From Alligator mississippiensis (Eukaryota; Chordata; Crocodylia; Alligatoridae), in NCBI RefSeq assembly GCF_030867095.1, contig NC_081835.1, forward strand, positions 16,314,501 to 16,378,500: DNA of 64,000 nucleotides, written 5' to 3'. Shown one piece after another: positions 46,825 through 56,894 of this stretch (positions are counted from its first letter, which is position 1; each line of letters opens with the position of its first letter). Position numbers and translations under genes: made by a program. The notes beneath the pieces were generated by a model. That model searched no databases and had not been told where the DNA came from. It saw only the letters and a program-made list of their open reading frames with translations.

Positions 46825-47596
46825 GTGACTACTAGGACTGTGCGAAGCTTCGGTCCCTGATTTGATTCGGTGGAGATTTGGCCACTGAATCCGGAGACCC
46901 TTTAATCTCTCCGAAATGAATCGGAACCTTTCAAATCGATTCGGAGAGATTTGGAAAGATTCAGCGATTCGCACATAGACACAGCTTTAAATGTTTTTTC
47001 TACGTGCCTCGACGTTCCAGGTGGCTCGTGAACACTGCGGTGCTGGGGCGCACGGAGTGTCCCACAGGAGCATGGGGGGCTCCCCAGCACTCTTGGCAGC
47101 AGACCTGGAAGTGGACGAGAAGCACTTCTGGTCCACTTCCAGGTCCACTGGAGAGCACACTGGGGGGCCCCCCTGCACCCCTCCAGCTTGGTGACTGGTG
47201 CCTCCTGGGTCTGGGGGGGCACCCAGTATCCCCCTGTGTCCAATTGCTGAGCCGGGGGGGACAGTGCACTCCCCGGAGGACCCAGAAGTGCTTCCAGATC
47301 ACTTCCAGGTTCGCCGCTGAGCATGCGAGGGGGGCCCCCCGCTTTCCTATGGGATGCTCCATGCACCCCAGCATTGCAGCATCCACGAGCCACCTGCTAC
47401 CTCGAGGTATGTAGAAAAAACATTTAAAGCTGTGTCTATGTCTGAATCACTGATTCTCTGAATCAGCATCGAATCTTCAGATTTGTCTGAATCGAATCGG
47501 GGACAGTGATCCAAATCAACAAATCAAATCACTGTCCCCGATTCGGACCAAATCCGAATCGAATACGGCCCATTTTGCACACCCCTAGTTGACTAC
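46825..47596. mobile_element. hAT-like foldback element, GATTCGG type, with TSD
   Basis: The element spans 46833-47588, starting TAGGACTGTGCGAAGCTTCG and ending TTTTGCACACCCCTAG. The flanks GTGACTAC (46825-46832) and TTGACTAC (47589-47596) agree at 7 of 8; the edge is ambiguous by one base because the ends are palindromic. It is the reverse-oriented relative of 41688-42450: both share the GCTTTAAATGTTTTT and CTACATAC blocks, the TGCTGGGG...CATGGAGCATCCCA core and the tip that begins AGGGGTGTGCAAA. The core frames (up to 163 codons) carry no domain and are artefacts. Confidence 0.88.
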
Positions 47597-50574
47597 CTAT
47601 TGATGTTTAGAGCTGTTCTTTAGACACTTTTAAGGGTTTGAAAATGTTGCCTCTGCCTTCTGGCTTGTCAGTCCAACACCTTTTGCTGACCTTTCACTGA
47701 CACAAAATTGTCTGAAGAGAATTGTTGAGATCTTTTTGCAGCTGAAGGAAAAGTTCACTCTTCAGAAATAATCAGTCTTCAGAGGCAGTCCTGGGGAGGG
47801 CTTGTCCTTGTGTGTTTTGCTGCTATATATGGGTAGACCAAATTTGGATCCTGCATTCCAGCCTTCCCTTCCCCGTCCTGCACAGCTGGGTCTTTGGGGA
47901 GGGGGTCGGGGAGGAGGTCTGTTGTATGCCCTCCCCCAACAGTACTTAGAACAACTTTGTGACCCAGATTGATTATTTCAGGATGGCCACTCTGTACAGG
48001 AGACAGGGTTGCCATGCTATGGGATTTGAGGAACAAATGGGGTAGAAAAGATCCCCAGAAGACACCTCCCCTAGGAAAAAGCTTCCTCATGTGAGCTAAT
48101 CCCTGCATTGTTTTGTCTGATCAGTTCCTGGAGGACACCACTGGTATGGATGCAGGCATCAGGAACTCCTTAGTATACAGCATATTTGCAAACTACCAGA
48201 TTTTCTGCCTCTTTTATATTGGCTCCAGGTAACATGAGAGCTCCGTTTTTTGCACATGCATCTTCCCTTAGCACTGAAGTATCAAATACTGACTACTGAA
48301 TATTCCACATGCTCTTACTTGGGCTGAAAGTTTCAGTTACCATTAGCACTTTGGGGACCAATTTAACTGCACCGAACCTGTTTTGGTGCTTGATTCTGCA
48401 ATTTCAAAAGACACGCTGCAGCTACCTAACAGTTGAACCCTTTGTACACTGACAGTTTTCCACAGTGCCAGCTAAATGAATGCTTGGGAATGATATGTAT
48501 CCTTCCACTCCTTTCTAGATGCGCACACATATATGCCTCAATTATCTAAATGAAATGGAAGACATGAAAGTAATTTGGAGAAGCGGGGGAGTTTTAAATG
48601 TAAATGCTATACCACAGGAGACATGACCTCATTCCAGATGAAAGGCGTTTTGTGTACAAAAATGCACAATATTCTGTTAATGCATCAGTGAAGTTCCTCA
48701 ACAAGGAGTCACAAAAAAGGGAAACGGAAGAATAGAGTCTGAATCTGCAGCCATAACTCACCCTTCTGCAACATGACTCCATTCTTTGCAATAGGATCGT
48801 ATCGTGACTCAAGAGCTACATAAATCATATTTTCCCCAAAGTTAGAAGAACATAATGTCTAAAGTGATATGTGGCTGTGAATGGAAATAATAACAAACAA
48901 TGCATGCACTCACTGAAGGTTGCATGCTTCTCCTTCACCACTTCTGTCCAACTTGATTAAAAGGGCAGCCTTAATATTCCACCATCATGGATTTGTTTTG
49001 GGTTTTAATCCCCAGGATTTTGGTTTGGGAAATGGAGACCACTGGGTTCAACCAAAGGACATATAAGCGAGCTGGAAACGGAGCACAGTCTCCTGACCTA
49101 AGCACCAGACTACCTTCCCCGCTTGCAACCTGAAAGTCTGTTGATCAAATTTTGACAGGTAGATGTAATCTTGCCAGATGCTGACCTGAAACCTAAGCTG
49201 TGCACCAAGGGTCTTATTTTCCAGCAACAGCATTCTTTGCTTCTGTGTCTTGTAGGGCAAGTTTCCATGCCCATCAGGCTTAGCTGCACAAAGTGCACTT
49301 TCTCATTCCAGTTTGGTGAGAGATGGTGGTTTGAGGAAATGTCAAGGGAATATGAGGTTAATGTAGGAAGTTTAGGATTGCCGTAGCTCTGCATGTTGTC
49401 TGAGCTTATGACTTCATTTACTATTTAGTGCATATGTGATTGAAAGAAATTATGCTTGAGCAGCCTTAGGTTAACAACGTTAGCGACCTTTCTTAATGTC
49501 CAAACACAGAAAACAGGGCCTCAGTTTATAGGAAAAGTTACTGAAAGCACCTAAATGATTTGAGTACACAACTTCCTATGAGACTTGTGCTCTGAAGTCA
49601 GTGATGCTTTTGAAAATCCGGTCCTGGAGTCTAATTGGAAAAAAACATCACACGCTCCACTGCACTGAACTCCATCTATCCACCTCTGAAGGATAAAGAT
49701 GCAAAAACCCCAAAACAGACTCATTCATAGGAGCCTCTCAGTGGTCTGTGTGTACATATTTTTGTATTTACAAAGATATGTAATATTGTGTTTCCACTTT
49801 TTTGTGTACGATTAAACAGGAGCTCCATTCCCCTTCAGACAGCAGCTGCGTTTTAGAGACGGATAAAGTTATCTCTGTCTATCGTCTGTCTATCCATTTG
49901 CCCTTGGGAATCCTTTGAGATGAAGGTGCTGTATAGAGAGACGATATTATTTGGAGATTTTTCCATAATCACTGACTGAGTGGAGCCCAGCTGATCTTAT
50001 TTCCCCTAGTAGGCATAGCCATATTATTATAAGATGGGAAAAACCTGACAGAAATAGGTCAAATCCATGTAATAAGAATGTCTATAGATAAGAAACCATC
50101 AATCCACAGTGAGAAGGCAGGACAAGCCGGCTAATTTATTGCTTAGATTTTTGACCAACATTGTGGGCTCAGAAAATGAACTGTCCGGTTGAGTGACTTC
50201 CTAGTGTTTATGTTGTAAATACCATTGTTGCATCAGGATTTGGGAATGTATGTGGGAACCACGTGTGCGCGGTCTATGAGGAATGCGAAATCATGATGAA
50301 AGTAATTCTCCATTTTTATTATGGACTGAGTCAGTGGACGCATCTATGAGTGCGAAGCAAGGTGTTTTTCTTTCCTTTCTTCCTTCCCCTGGTGTTATCT
50401 CCACTGCTTTAGGGTTGGTTGGACTTTGCAATGCCTGCTTTTGCAATACCAGTGTTTTACCATGGAGATTTTCCCATTGTCCCTCTCTGTTTTGTCTCCC
50501 CCTAATGATAGTAATAGATGCTGGCCCAACAGGATGGAGTGATTGCTTTCAGTAGCATTTCTGGTTAGAGATTT
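47597..50574. other. No gene recognised
   Basis: Mostly single-copy-like sequence; a scrap of the worn amniote repeat mentioned at 46565 may lie at 49500-49620. No convincing exon. Confidence 0.45.
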
Positions 50575-50830
50575 TAAATCACCCTGGACTTTATTTATTT
50601 ATTTGTGGCCTCGCCTCTTGACTCAGAGGAGAGTTATGAAAATGATACTTGTCAGCATATTGACGAGGGTTCGGGGCTCTTGCATCTTTCATGCAGTTTG
50701 ATCCAGCTCGGCTTGTTAACACTCAGTTGCTTTTGTGATTAATTATTTAATCCTCTCCCTCGACACCAGGGTATAATAGCAACCCCCATTTCTGCTGAGA
50801 TTCACAGTTCTTCCAGTTTTCCTGTGAGCC
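50575..50830. promoter_or_regulatory. Candidate conserved non-coding element
   Basis: Repeat-free block with TTATTTATTTGTGGCC, TTATGAAAATGATACTTGTC and TTTTGTGATTAATTATTTAA motifs and no coding frame. Composition-based guess only. Confidence 0.25.
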
Positions 50831-51169
50831 TTTCGTACCAGGCTGAAATGCAAAACGATGAGTTCTGTATCCAGGCTCTTAAAGAGACAGCAAATTCCTT
50901 TCCCCACCCCCCTCCCAACCCTTGTCTTGCCTGGCTTCGTTGCGATGCTCTGCGTGGTGATTGTGTTGGCTCATGTAGTCTCTCGTTTCTCCCAGGCAGC
51001 TGAAGGTGTCAATCAGTTGCAAGGAATGCACATAATAAAGTTTGCGGCAAGCTCTGGAGAGCACTGTCCCCAGGTCCTTTGTCACTACCAATATTGTCAT
51101 TTCCAGCCTTTCACTGCTAGGTGGAGTTGCATGCGGCGAGACATTAGCTTTTGGCTGCCCTGACTCCAA
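50831..51169. other. No gene recognised
   Basis: An open frame at 50858-51163 has a hydrophobic stretch but no recognisable domain or supporting signal. Confidence 0.4.
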
Positions 51170-51440
51170 TTGCAGTCAGACACGAGGATCACAGAGCAAA
51201 GGATAGCTTGTCAGGAAAGAGACTTTATTCCACGAGTCAGATGTGGCAGCTCCCTTTTATATTCTGTTTCCGATGCATTTTGAACAGTTTTCAGCATACA
51301 TTTTTGTAACCTTTTCCTTGTAGCTTCTTCAGTGGCTTGGTTGGGTTTTTTTGAGGGCTTTTGTTTAGTTTATGCTTCGTACGGTGAGTTTGTCGGTCAC
51401 TCTGTGGTGGCATGAGTCTATACACGTCAGAGCATATCCC
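51170..51440 (-). mobile_element. Probable retroviral-type LTR, minus strand
   Basis: On the minus strand ATATAAAAG (51254-51262) is followed 25-30 bp later by AATAAA (51224-51229) and then GTCTCTTTCCTGACAAGC. A TATA box with a polyadenylation signal close behind is the layout of the U3/R border in some retroviral LTRs. The right part (CTCTGTGATCCTCGTGTCTG) would be U5. No internal coding region was seen next to it. TG/CA borders and a target-site duplication could not be fixed, so it may be a solo or fragmentary LTR of an endogenous retrovirus, age unknown. Confidence 0.5.
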
Positions 51441-51599
51441 AGTTATTAGACATTTATTAGGCATATCTTTTTTAAGAAGTGGTTCTTTTTACTCTCTGCC
51501 CTCTGTTGTTCATCTTTCATCTTCCTTGTAGCCTATGCATCATGTCTATCAAGACAATATTAGAGATTGCTTCAAGAGAAAATCTGAATACCCTAGTTA
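51441..51599. other. No gene or repeat recognised
   Basis: Might include the distal part of the LTR above; nothing supported. Confidence 0.4.
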
Positions 51600-51810
51600 A
51601 AGATGCAGCTGTGTGGAAATGAAAGCAGAGCCTTGTAGCTACAACACAGGGTCTAGAAGTCGGGAAACCTGGTTCGGTTTCTACATTCTCTACATACTCT
51701 TGAGCAAATCTTTTCTCTCTCTCTGTGACACGGAGAGAGTGCTCATCTCCCTCCGACGGGCATTGCAAGAGTTAATCTCTAAATGTCTGTAAAATGGCTG
51801 AAGTCTTAAT
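51600..51810 (+). repeat. MIR-type SINE relic
   Basis: GGGTCTAGAAGTCGGGAAAC, CTCTTGAGCAAATCTTTTCT, then AATGTCTGTAAAATGGCTG follow the MIR order on the plus strand. Worn. Confidence 0.5.
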
Positions 51811-54149
51811 CTGTCTGCTTATTAATATCCATAAATCACAGGGAAACTCATGTGATTAGAAAAGGAACTAGAGTGATTATTAGTCATGAGACCATCATGA
51901 CTGATGTTTTCACTGGAGATTAACTGAGAGCACTGGAAGGTTTAGCAAAAGAACCGCTGTCCACAGAGACCTGTTCTGAGCACACATAGTACAATACTTC
52001 TTCGCTCCCAGGCTCATCCCTTGAGAAGTTCAGCAGTAACTCAGTGCGAACCAGATAACATCCTTTAGATCTTGATCAGGAGTACTAAACTGTGAGGCCT
52101 TGCTCCTCAGAAAATTGTGTCTTTGTTTTTAAAATTTCCTCCGGGCTCTAGACCTATTCATTCTCTCCAAGGCCCATGAGCACAATGGCTTCCCCGTGGG
52201 TTATGATTTTGTATGAATAGCTCATTCCTGTCAGATCCATTGTAGATGCACTGCTTGACCTCCAGGCTTGTATTTCAGTGTAAATTTGCATAACATCTTC
52301 ATATCTGGGGGCCTTTAAGCAGACAGTCTCCAGAAAAACGTGCCTGGGAGTACTCTGTACCCCCCAGGCCCTTCCCTCTGAGGCCAGAGTTTGCTGCTCT
52401 TTCTGAATGGATGAACACGTTTACAAAGTAAAGACGTGCGCACTGGATTTGATGGTGTTGGAGAGACTGTCCGCTAGCTAAGCACAGTGGGAGGAGAAGC
52501 GGAGGCCAGCCCGAAGGAGGAACGAGAGACAACCGCAGTGGATGTAGAAGTTGGCATCTGTGGCAGTGAGTCTTTTCAGCTGAACGCCAACTTCTCTGCT
52601 TCTCCTCACGAGCCTAATACCAACGTGCCCCAAGTCATGTGGTGGTTCTTTGCTACTGAAAAAATAGTCAACTCAAACACTTCAGTGTTACAAAAGAATT
52701 TGGCCAGTTTGGGACTGAGCATTCAGGAAGGATCGGGCATTCAGGACCCTTGGCAGGGACTGCAGTTAACCAGTGCTTAGGATCATAGAGTCTGTGCTGT
52801 TTGCTATAAAAAAGGTGTAAAAAAATAGGGTTTGTTTTCCTGTGATTTGGGACAGCCGTGCTTACTGGATGAACTGCACCTAAGCCCTCTTTTGTGCTCT
52901 TCAAGTGCGTCCCCTTCTCCTTGCTAGGCCTTTAGTCCTCATCTGCTACTAGGGAGGGGATCATGAGATTCTCCTATGCTCAGACAAGGTCCAGGGCTAT
53001 GGTCTTTTGTCTAGCAGCAGTGATTTACCTTGGCATGTCTGATTTATGTCCAGACCCTGCAGCTGTGTTCCCAGGGGGGCAGTGACAGTGGTAGCTAGTG
53101 ACCAAACAGCCTCCTTAAAGCAAAATGTTGTTCATTTCGAACCAAAGGCTTTCAGAGAAAATCTGTCTTAAAAAGAATGAGACACACATTTAGCTTTACT
53201 CTAGGCTTACCATTCCCTCTCTGTGTCAGCCTGCCTCCTTGACATCTTGACAGGTGATTTCCTCTCTCTCCCCTATTAAGAAGTGTTTTTAGACTCTTTA
53301 GTGCTCTTTTAATTTCTAGGCTCCAAGATTTGTCAGAATAAGGCTTCCAACTTGTTACAGACTGAAGAGAGGCCTCTTGAAGAAGAAAAATCTCACCTCA
53401 TTGTCTGTCACATACACTTGGATGTTTCTTGTCCAGGATGCTGTTGTATTACCTTCATACACAGGCTGCGCTGAATTAATGTATTAGAGACACATAATAA
53501 GTACTTTGCTACTGCTACCCCATTATGTAATAAGTTCCCTGCACTCAGCAAGTCATATCCAATGTTGATAAAATTATTACATAGCAGTAATCAAAAAGTT
53601 ACAGTATTACACATTGGTTCCATACCTGTAACAGGGATGCCCAGATAACTTGGTAGAATAAAGGCATGATCAATTAGCTAGTTAGTGCAAAGCCATAGAA
53701 GGAATGGCATGTTAATTCTGGTGTTTGGCCCTGTGTGCTATATTAAGGTTCCCTTCTGAGAGCTGGGTGATTGTGTTTTTAATTTCATTGTACCTTGTGA
53801 TAATATGAAGGTGGCCTGACTCCTTCTGGGCTTGTGTCCCTGTCAAAGTAGGTGACTAAATTACACTTCTTGAGTTTTGGGTTTGTAAAATGAAATTGGA
53901 GTTTGGAGAAGTAACTATTTAAGTGGCTTTTTGAGGGACTCTGCGTTTTTACTGTCTCTTAAAGTCATTGATATATTTGTAGCCTAACAATAGAAGTCAC
54001 TGTTTTATCCTACCTGGTTGCCCTGTAAGCCCATCTCAAAATCTAAGAGGCTTTTTTTAAAGGTACTTAAACTTAAGTCTCAAGTTCTGGCTTTTCTCAT
54101 GAATTGTCATCACAAGTAACCCTGACTTAAGGTCCTGCTCTTGTGAATT
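51811..54149. other. No gene or repeat recognised
   Basis: Nothing supported beyond short open frames. Confidence 0.45.
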
Positions 54150-54795
54150 TCTTTGCATGAGGAAAGGAAGGATGGAGAACAGCAGAATAAGGACCATGGA
54201 CTTCAGAAAAGCAGACTTCGACTCACTCAGGGAAGTCATGGGCAGGATCCCCTGGGAAGCCCGTCTGAGGGGGAAGGGAGTCCAGGAGAGCTGGCTCTGC
54301 TTCAAAGAAGCCTTACTGAGTGTGCAGGAACAAACCGTCCTGATGTGCAGGAAGATGAGCAAGGATGGCTCACATGACTTATGAGGAAAAACTGATGAAA
54401 CTGGGCTTATTTAGTCCAGAGAAGAGAAGACTGAGAGGGGATTTAATAGCAAACTTCAACTACCTGAAACAGGGTTCAAAAGAAGATGGATCTGGACTGT
54501 TCCCAGTGGTGGCAGATGACCGAACAAGGAGCAGCGGTCTCAGATTGCAGCAAGGGAAGTTTAGGTTAGATATTAGGAAGAATTTTCTTACTAGGAGGGT
54601 AATAAAATGCTGGAACAGGTCACCCAGAGAGGTGGTGGACGCTCCATCCTTGGACGTTTTCAAAACCCAGCTAGACAAAGCTTTGGCTGGGATGATCTAG
54701 TTGGGGATAGTCCTGCTTTGAGCAGGGGGTTGGACTGGATGACCTCCTGAGGTCCCTTCCAACCCTGACTTCCTATGGCTTTATGATTCTATGAT
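54150..54795 (+). pseudogene. CR1 LINE copy with internal deletion of the RT region
   Basis: Two parts of CR1 ORF2 are joined. The first (frame of 54157) reads [18 protein letters not shown] and [19 protein letters not shown], the linker between endonuclease and reverse transcriptase. The second (frame of 54365) begins [20 protein letters not shown] and runs through FRLDIRKNFLTRRVIKCWN to a stop after 54700, the C-terminus. All catalytic RT motifs (motif A, GVPQGS, FADD) between them are missing, and the two parts are in different frames, with the join near 54360. A typical CR1 tail follows (GGTTGGACTGGATGACCTCC), ending in GATTCTATGAT at about 54785-54795. It belongs to a different subfamily from the copy at 240-1858. 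Confidence 0.9.
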
Positions 54796-55033
54796 ACCAG
54801 AGTCTCAGTAGAGTTCCACTGCTGTAAATGGAGGTCCACATTGGTAGGCGCCTCTGCCCCAACAGAAGAGATTGTATCATTAGGTCTTTACTTCTAAATG
54901 CAGAACAGTTGTCATGATACACAGAGGTCTCCACTCTGTGCACTCAAGCATACAGTAACTACACCAAGAAATGGTCTGATTGAATCAATGTTGATGGTGA
55001 TACATGAGAGAGAGGGAGAGAGAGAGAATCTAG
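54796..55033. other. No gene; GA-rich microsatellite
   Basis: A GAGAGAGG simple tract lies at about 55009-55027. Nothing else supported. Confidence 0.6.
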
Positions 55034-55699
55034 CTAGATTCTAGGGCTGTGCGAAATGGCACCGCTCTGTTTCAACTTGCGTTTCAACATTTCAATGGAA
55101 CAGCGTTTCGTTTTGATTTGAAACCGCTGTTCCATTTCGTTTAGTCGAAACAGTGATGCTATTTCAACACCGTTTTGACGTTTAGCCCGTAGGCTATAAT
55201 GGGGAAGCTCGAAAAAGCCACTCGCATCTGACAGGCAGATCGGAGGCCCACAACCCCGGGAGGGCTGCAGGGGCTGTGCCAGTCCTCCTGGGGTTGCGGG
55301 GCCCCAATCTGCCTGCCAGATGAGGGAGCAGCAGCAGGCGGCAGCACCCTTCTTCTCTCATTCAGCAGGCAGAACAGAGGCTGCAACCCCGGGAGGGCTG
55401 TGGGGACTGTGCGATTGGGCTCAGTTCCCTTCCCCAGCCTGATTAAGCTGGGGAAGGGAACAGCCTGATCGTTCAGTTCCCCTCCCCAGCACTGCGACCG
55501 ATCAGGCTGGGGAACGGAACTCAGCCGGGTTGTTTCGAAACTCCAACCGTTTCAAAATGTTTCGACTGTCCTCGCTTTGTTTTGAGACTATTTTGAAGCC
55601 CTTGGTTTTGTTTTGATTTCACTGTTTTGAGCTCGAAATGAGTCGAAAGAGCATCAAAGTGAAAAAGCTGTTAAAATTTTGCGTAGCTCCACTAGATTC
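55034..55699. mobile_element. hAT-like foldback element, GTTTCG type, perfect TSD
   Basis: The element spans 55042-55691, beginning TAGGGCTGTGCGAAATGGC and ending AATTTTGCGTAGCTCCA. Both flanks are CTAGATTC (55034-55041 and 55692-55699), an exact 8-bp duplication. Inside, CATCTGACAGGCAGATCGG (about 55226-55244) pairs with AATCTGCCTGCCAGATG (about 55306-55322) through an imperfect stem of nearly 40 bp that includes CAACCCCGGGAGG/CCTCCTGGGGTTG. Subterminal TTTCG/CGAAA words link it to 38991-39505. No transposase. Confidence 0.92.
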
Positions 55700-56035
55700 C
55701 AGCCTGAGTTTGCAGCCCTGGCAGATTGATTACCTTCTCAAGGATATCTTTTTACTTGCAAACTGGATAAGTCAGGGAGAGGCAATAAACTGGAACCCCC
55801 CCCCCCCCCTTCACATTCAGAGCAGAGTTACACTTTGAGGTTTTAGATGCTTTTAATCAACATCCACAGCATAACTTATTGTGTTAAGAATAAGCTCATA
55901 TGTAGATATTTGAAGGATCAGGACTTTACATAAATGTTTAACTTTACACCTACAGTTAGTCCCAGTGATGATTGTGGCAGTATTTGTATGGAAAAATGCT
56001 CACATGGACAAGTGTTGACTGGATGCAAAATGTCT
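55700..56035. other. No gene; C run
   Basis: A C tract at about 55797-55809. Nothing else supported. Confidence 0.5.
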
Positions 56036-56894
56036 GTGGATATCAGGCCTGTGCGAAGCGGCTAGTATTCGTTTCGGATTTGGATTTGGCCAATTCAGGG
56101 CACAGTGATTCGATTCGGTGATTTGAATCACTGTCTCAATTCGATTCAGCCAGATCTGATTCAGAGATTTGGCTGCTGCCAAACCTCCGAATCAGCTAGG
56201 CCAAGCTCATCCCGCACCCCTCTCCCAGCCCGGCAATGCCTGCCCCAGCCCCTGGCACTTGTTAAAAAAAAAAGTGCCGGCTCACTGGGTGCTGCTGGGT
56301 GGGGGGCGATCCCTGCTGCCCCCTACTGCCCCATGCTGCATGGGGGGCTCTACACAAGCCCCCTGACCCCCCCCCCATGAGTGTCCCGCCCGGGCCAGCT
56401 CCAGCTGTTTAAGAAAAAAAAAGAAACCAAAAAAACCCTCGGACTCACCTCTCCTGCAGGTGGGGTTGATTCCCACTGCCCCCCACTGCTCCGCACCATG
56501 TAGGAGAGCCCCCAGTGCAGTGTGGGGCAGTGGCGGGGGGCAGCAAGGATCACCCCCCTGCCTCCTGGCAGCACCCAGTGAGCACCAGGGCTTTTCTTTT
56601 AAAGTGCTGAACTGGGACAGGTGGGGGCAGCTATGGAGGGGGGGAAAGGTTGGGGGGTCTGGCAGGGGTACCCCCCTTGGTTCCCTCCCCCATCCCCCCC
56701 TTCATCCCTAGTATTTACCAGCTCGGAGTCTGGGGGCTGCCTGGGGACTGCCCGAATCATCAAAGCTCAATTTGAATTGATTCAGACCTTTAAATTGGTC
56801 CCCTGATTTGATTCGGCGATTCGGCCACCGTATAGGGCCAAATCTCCTCTGAATCGAATCACCACCTGAAGCTTCGCACAGCCCGAATGGATAT
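56036..56894. mobile_element. hAT-like foldback element, GATTCGG type, with TSD
   Basis: The element spans 56044-56886, starting CAGGCCTGTGCGAAGC and ending GAAGCTTCGCACAGCCCGA. The flanks GTGGATAT (56036-56043) and ATGGATAT (56887-56894) agree at 7 of 8. The outer arms are full of GATTCGG/AATTCGATTC words as in 41688 and 46833, but the GC-rich core is different (repeated TTAAAAAAAAAAGTGCC-like and CCCCCACTG blocks in both orientations). At 843 bp it is the longest of the five. No transposase frame. Confidence 0.9.

Noticed and set aside
46902..47414. Open frames of 119-163 codons on both strands inside the foldback elements
   Set aside because: They occur in the GC-rich palindromic core on both strands and in several frames, show no domain, and mirror each other because the core is an inverted repeat.
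50858..51163. 101-codon frame with a hydrophobic segment
   Set aside because: No family resemblance, and it ends close to the LTR-like block. A single hydrophobic stretch is not enough.
56282..56574. Minus-strand frames rich in Gly and Phe
   Set aside because: They are translations of homopolymer runs and G-rich core in the hAT-like foldback element.
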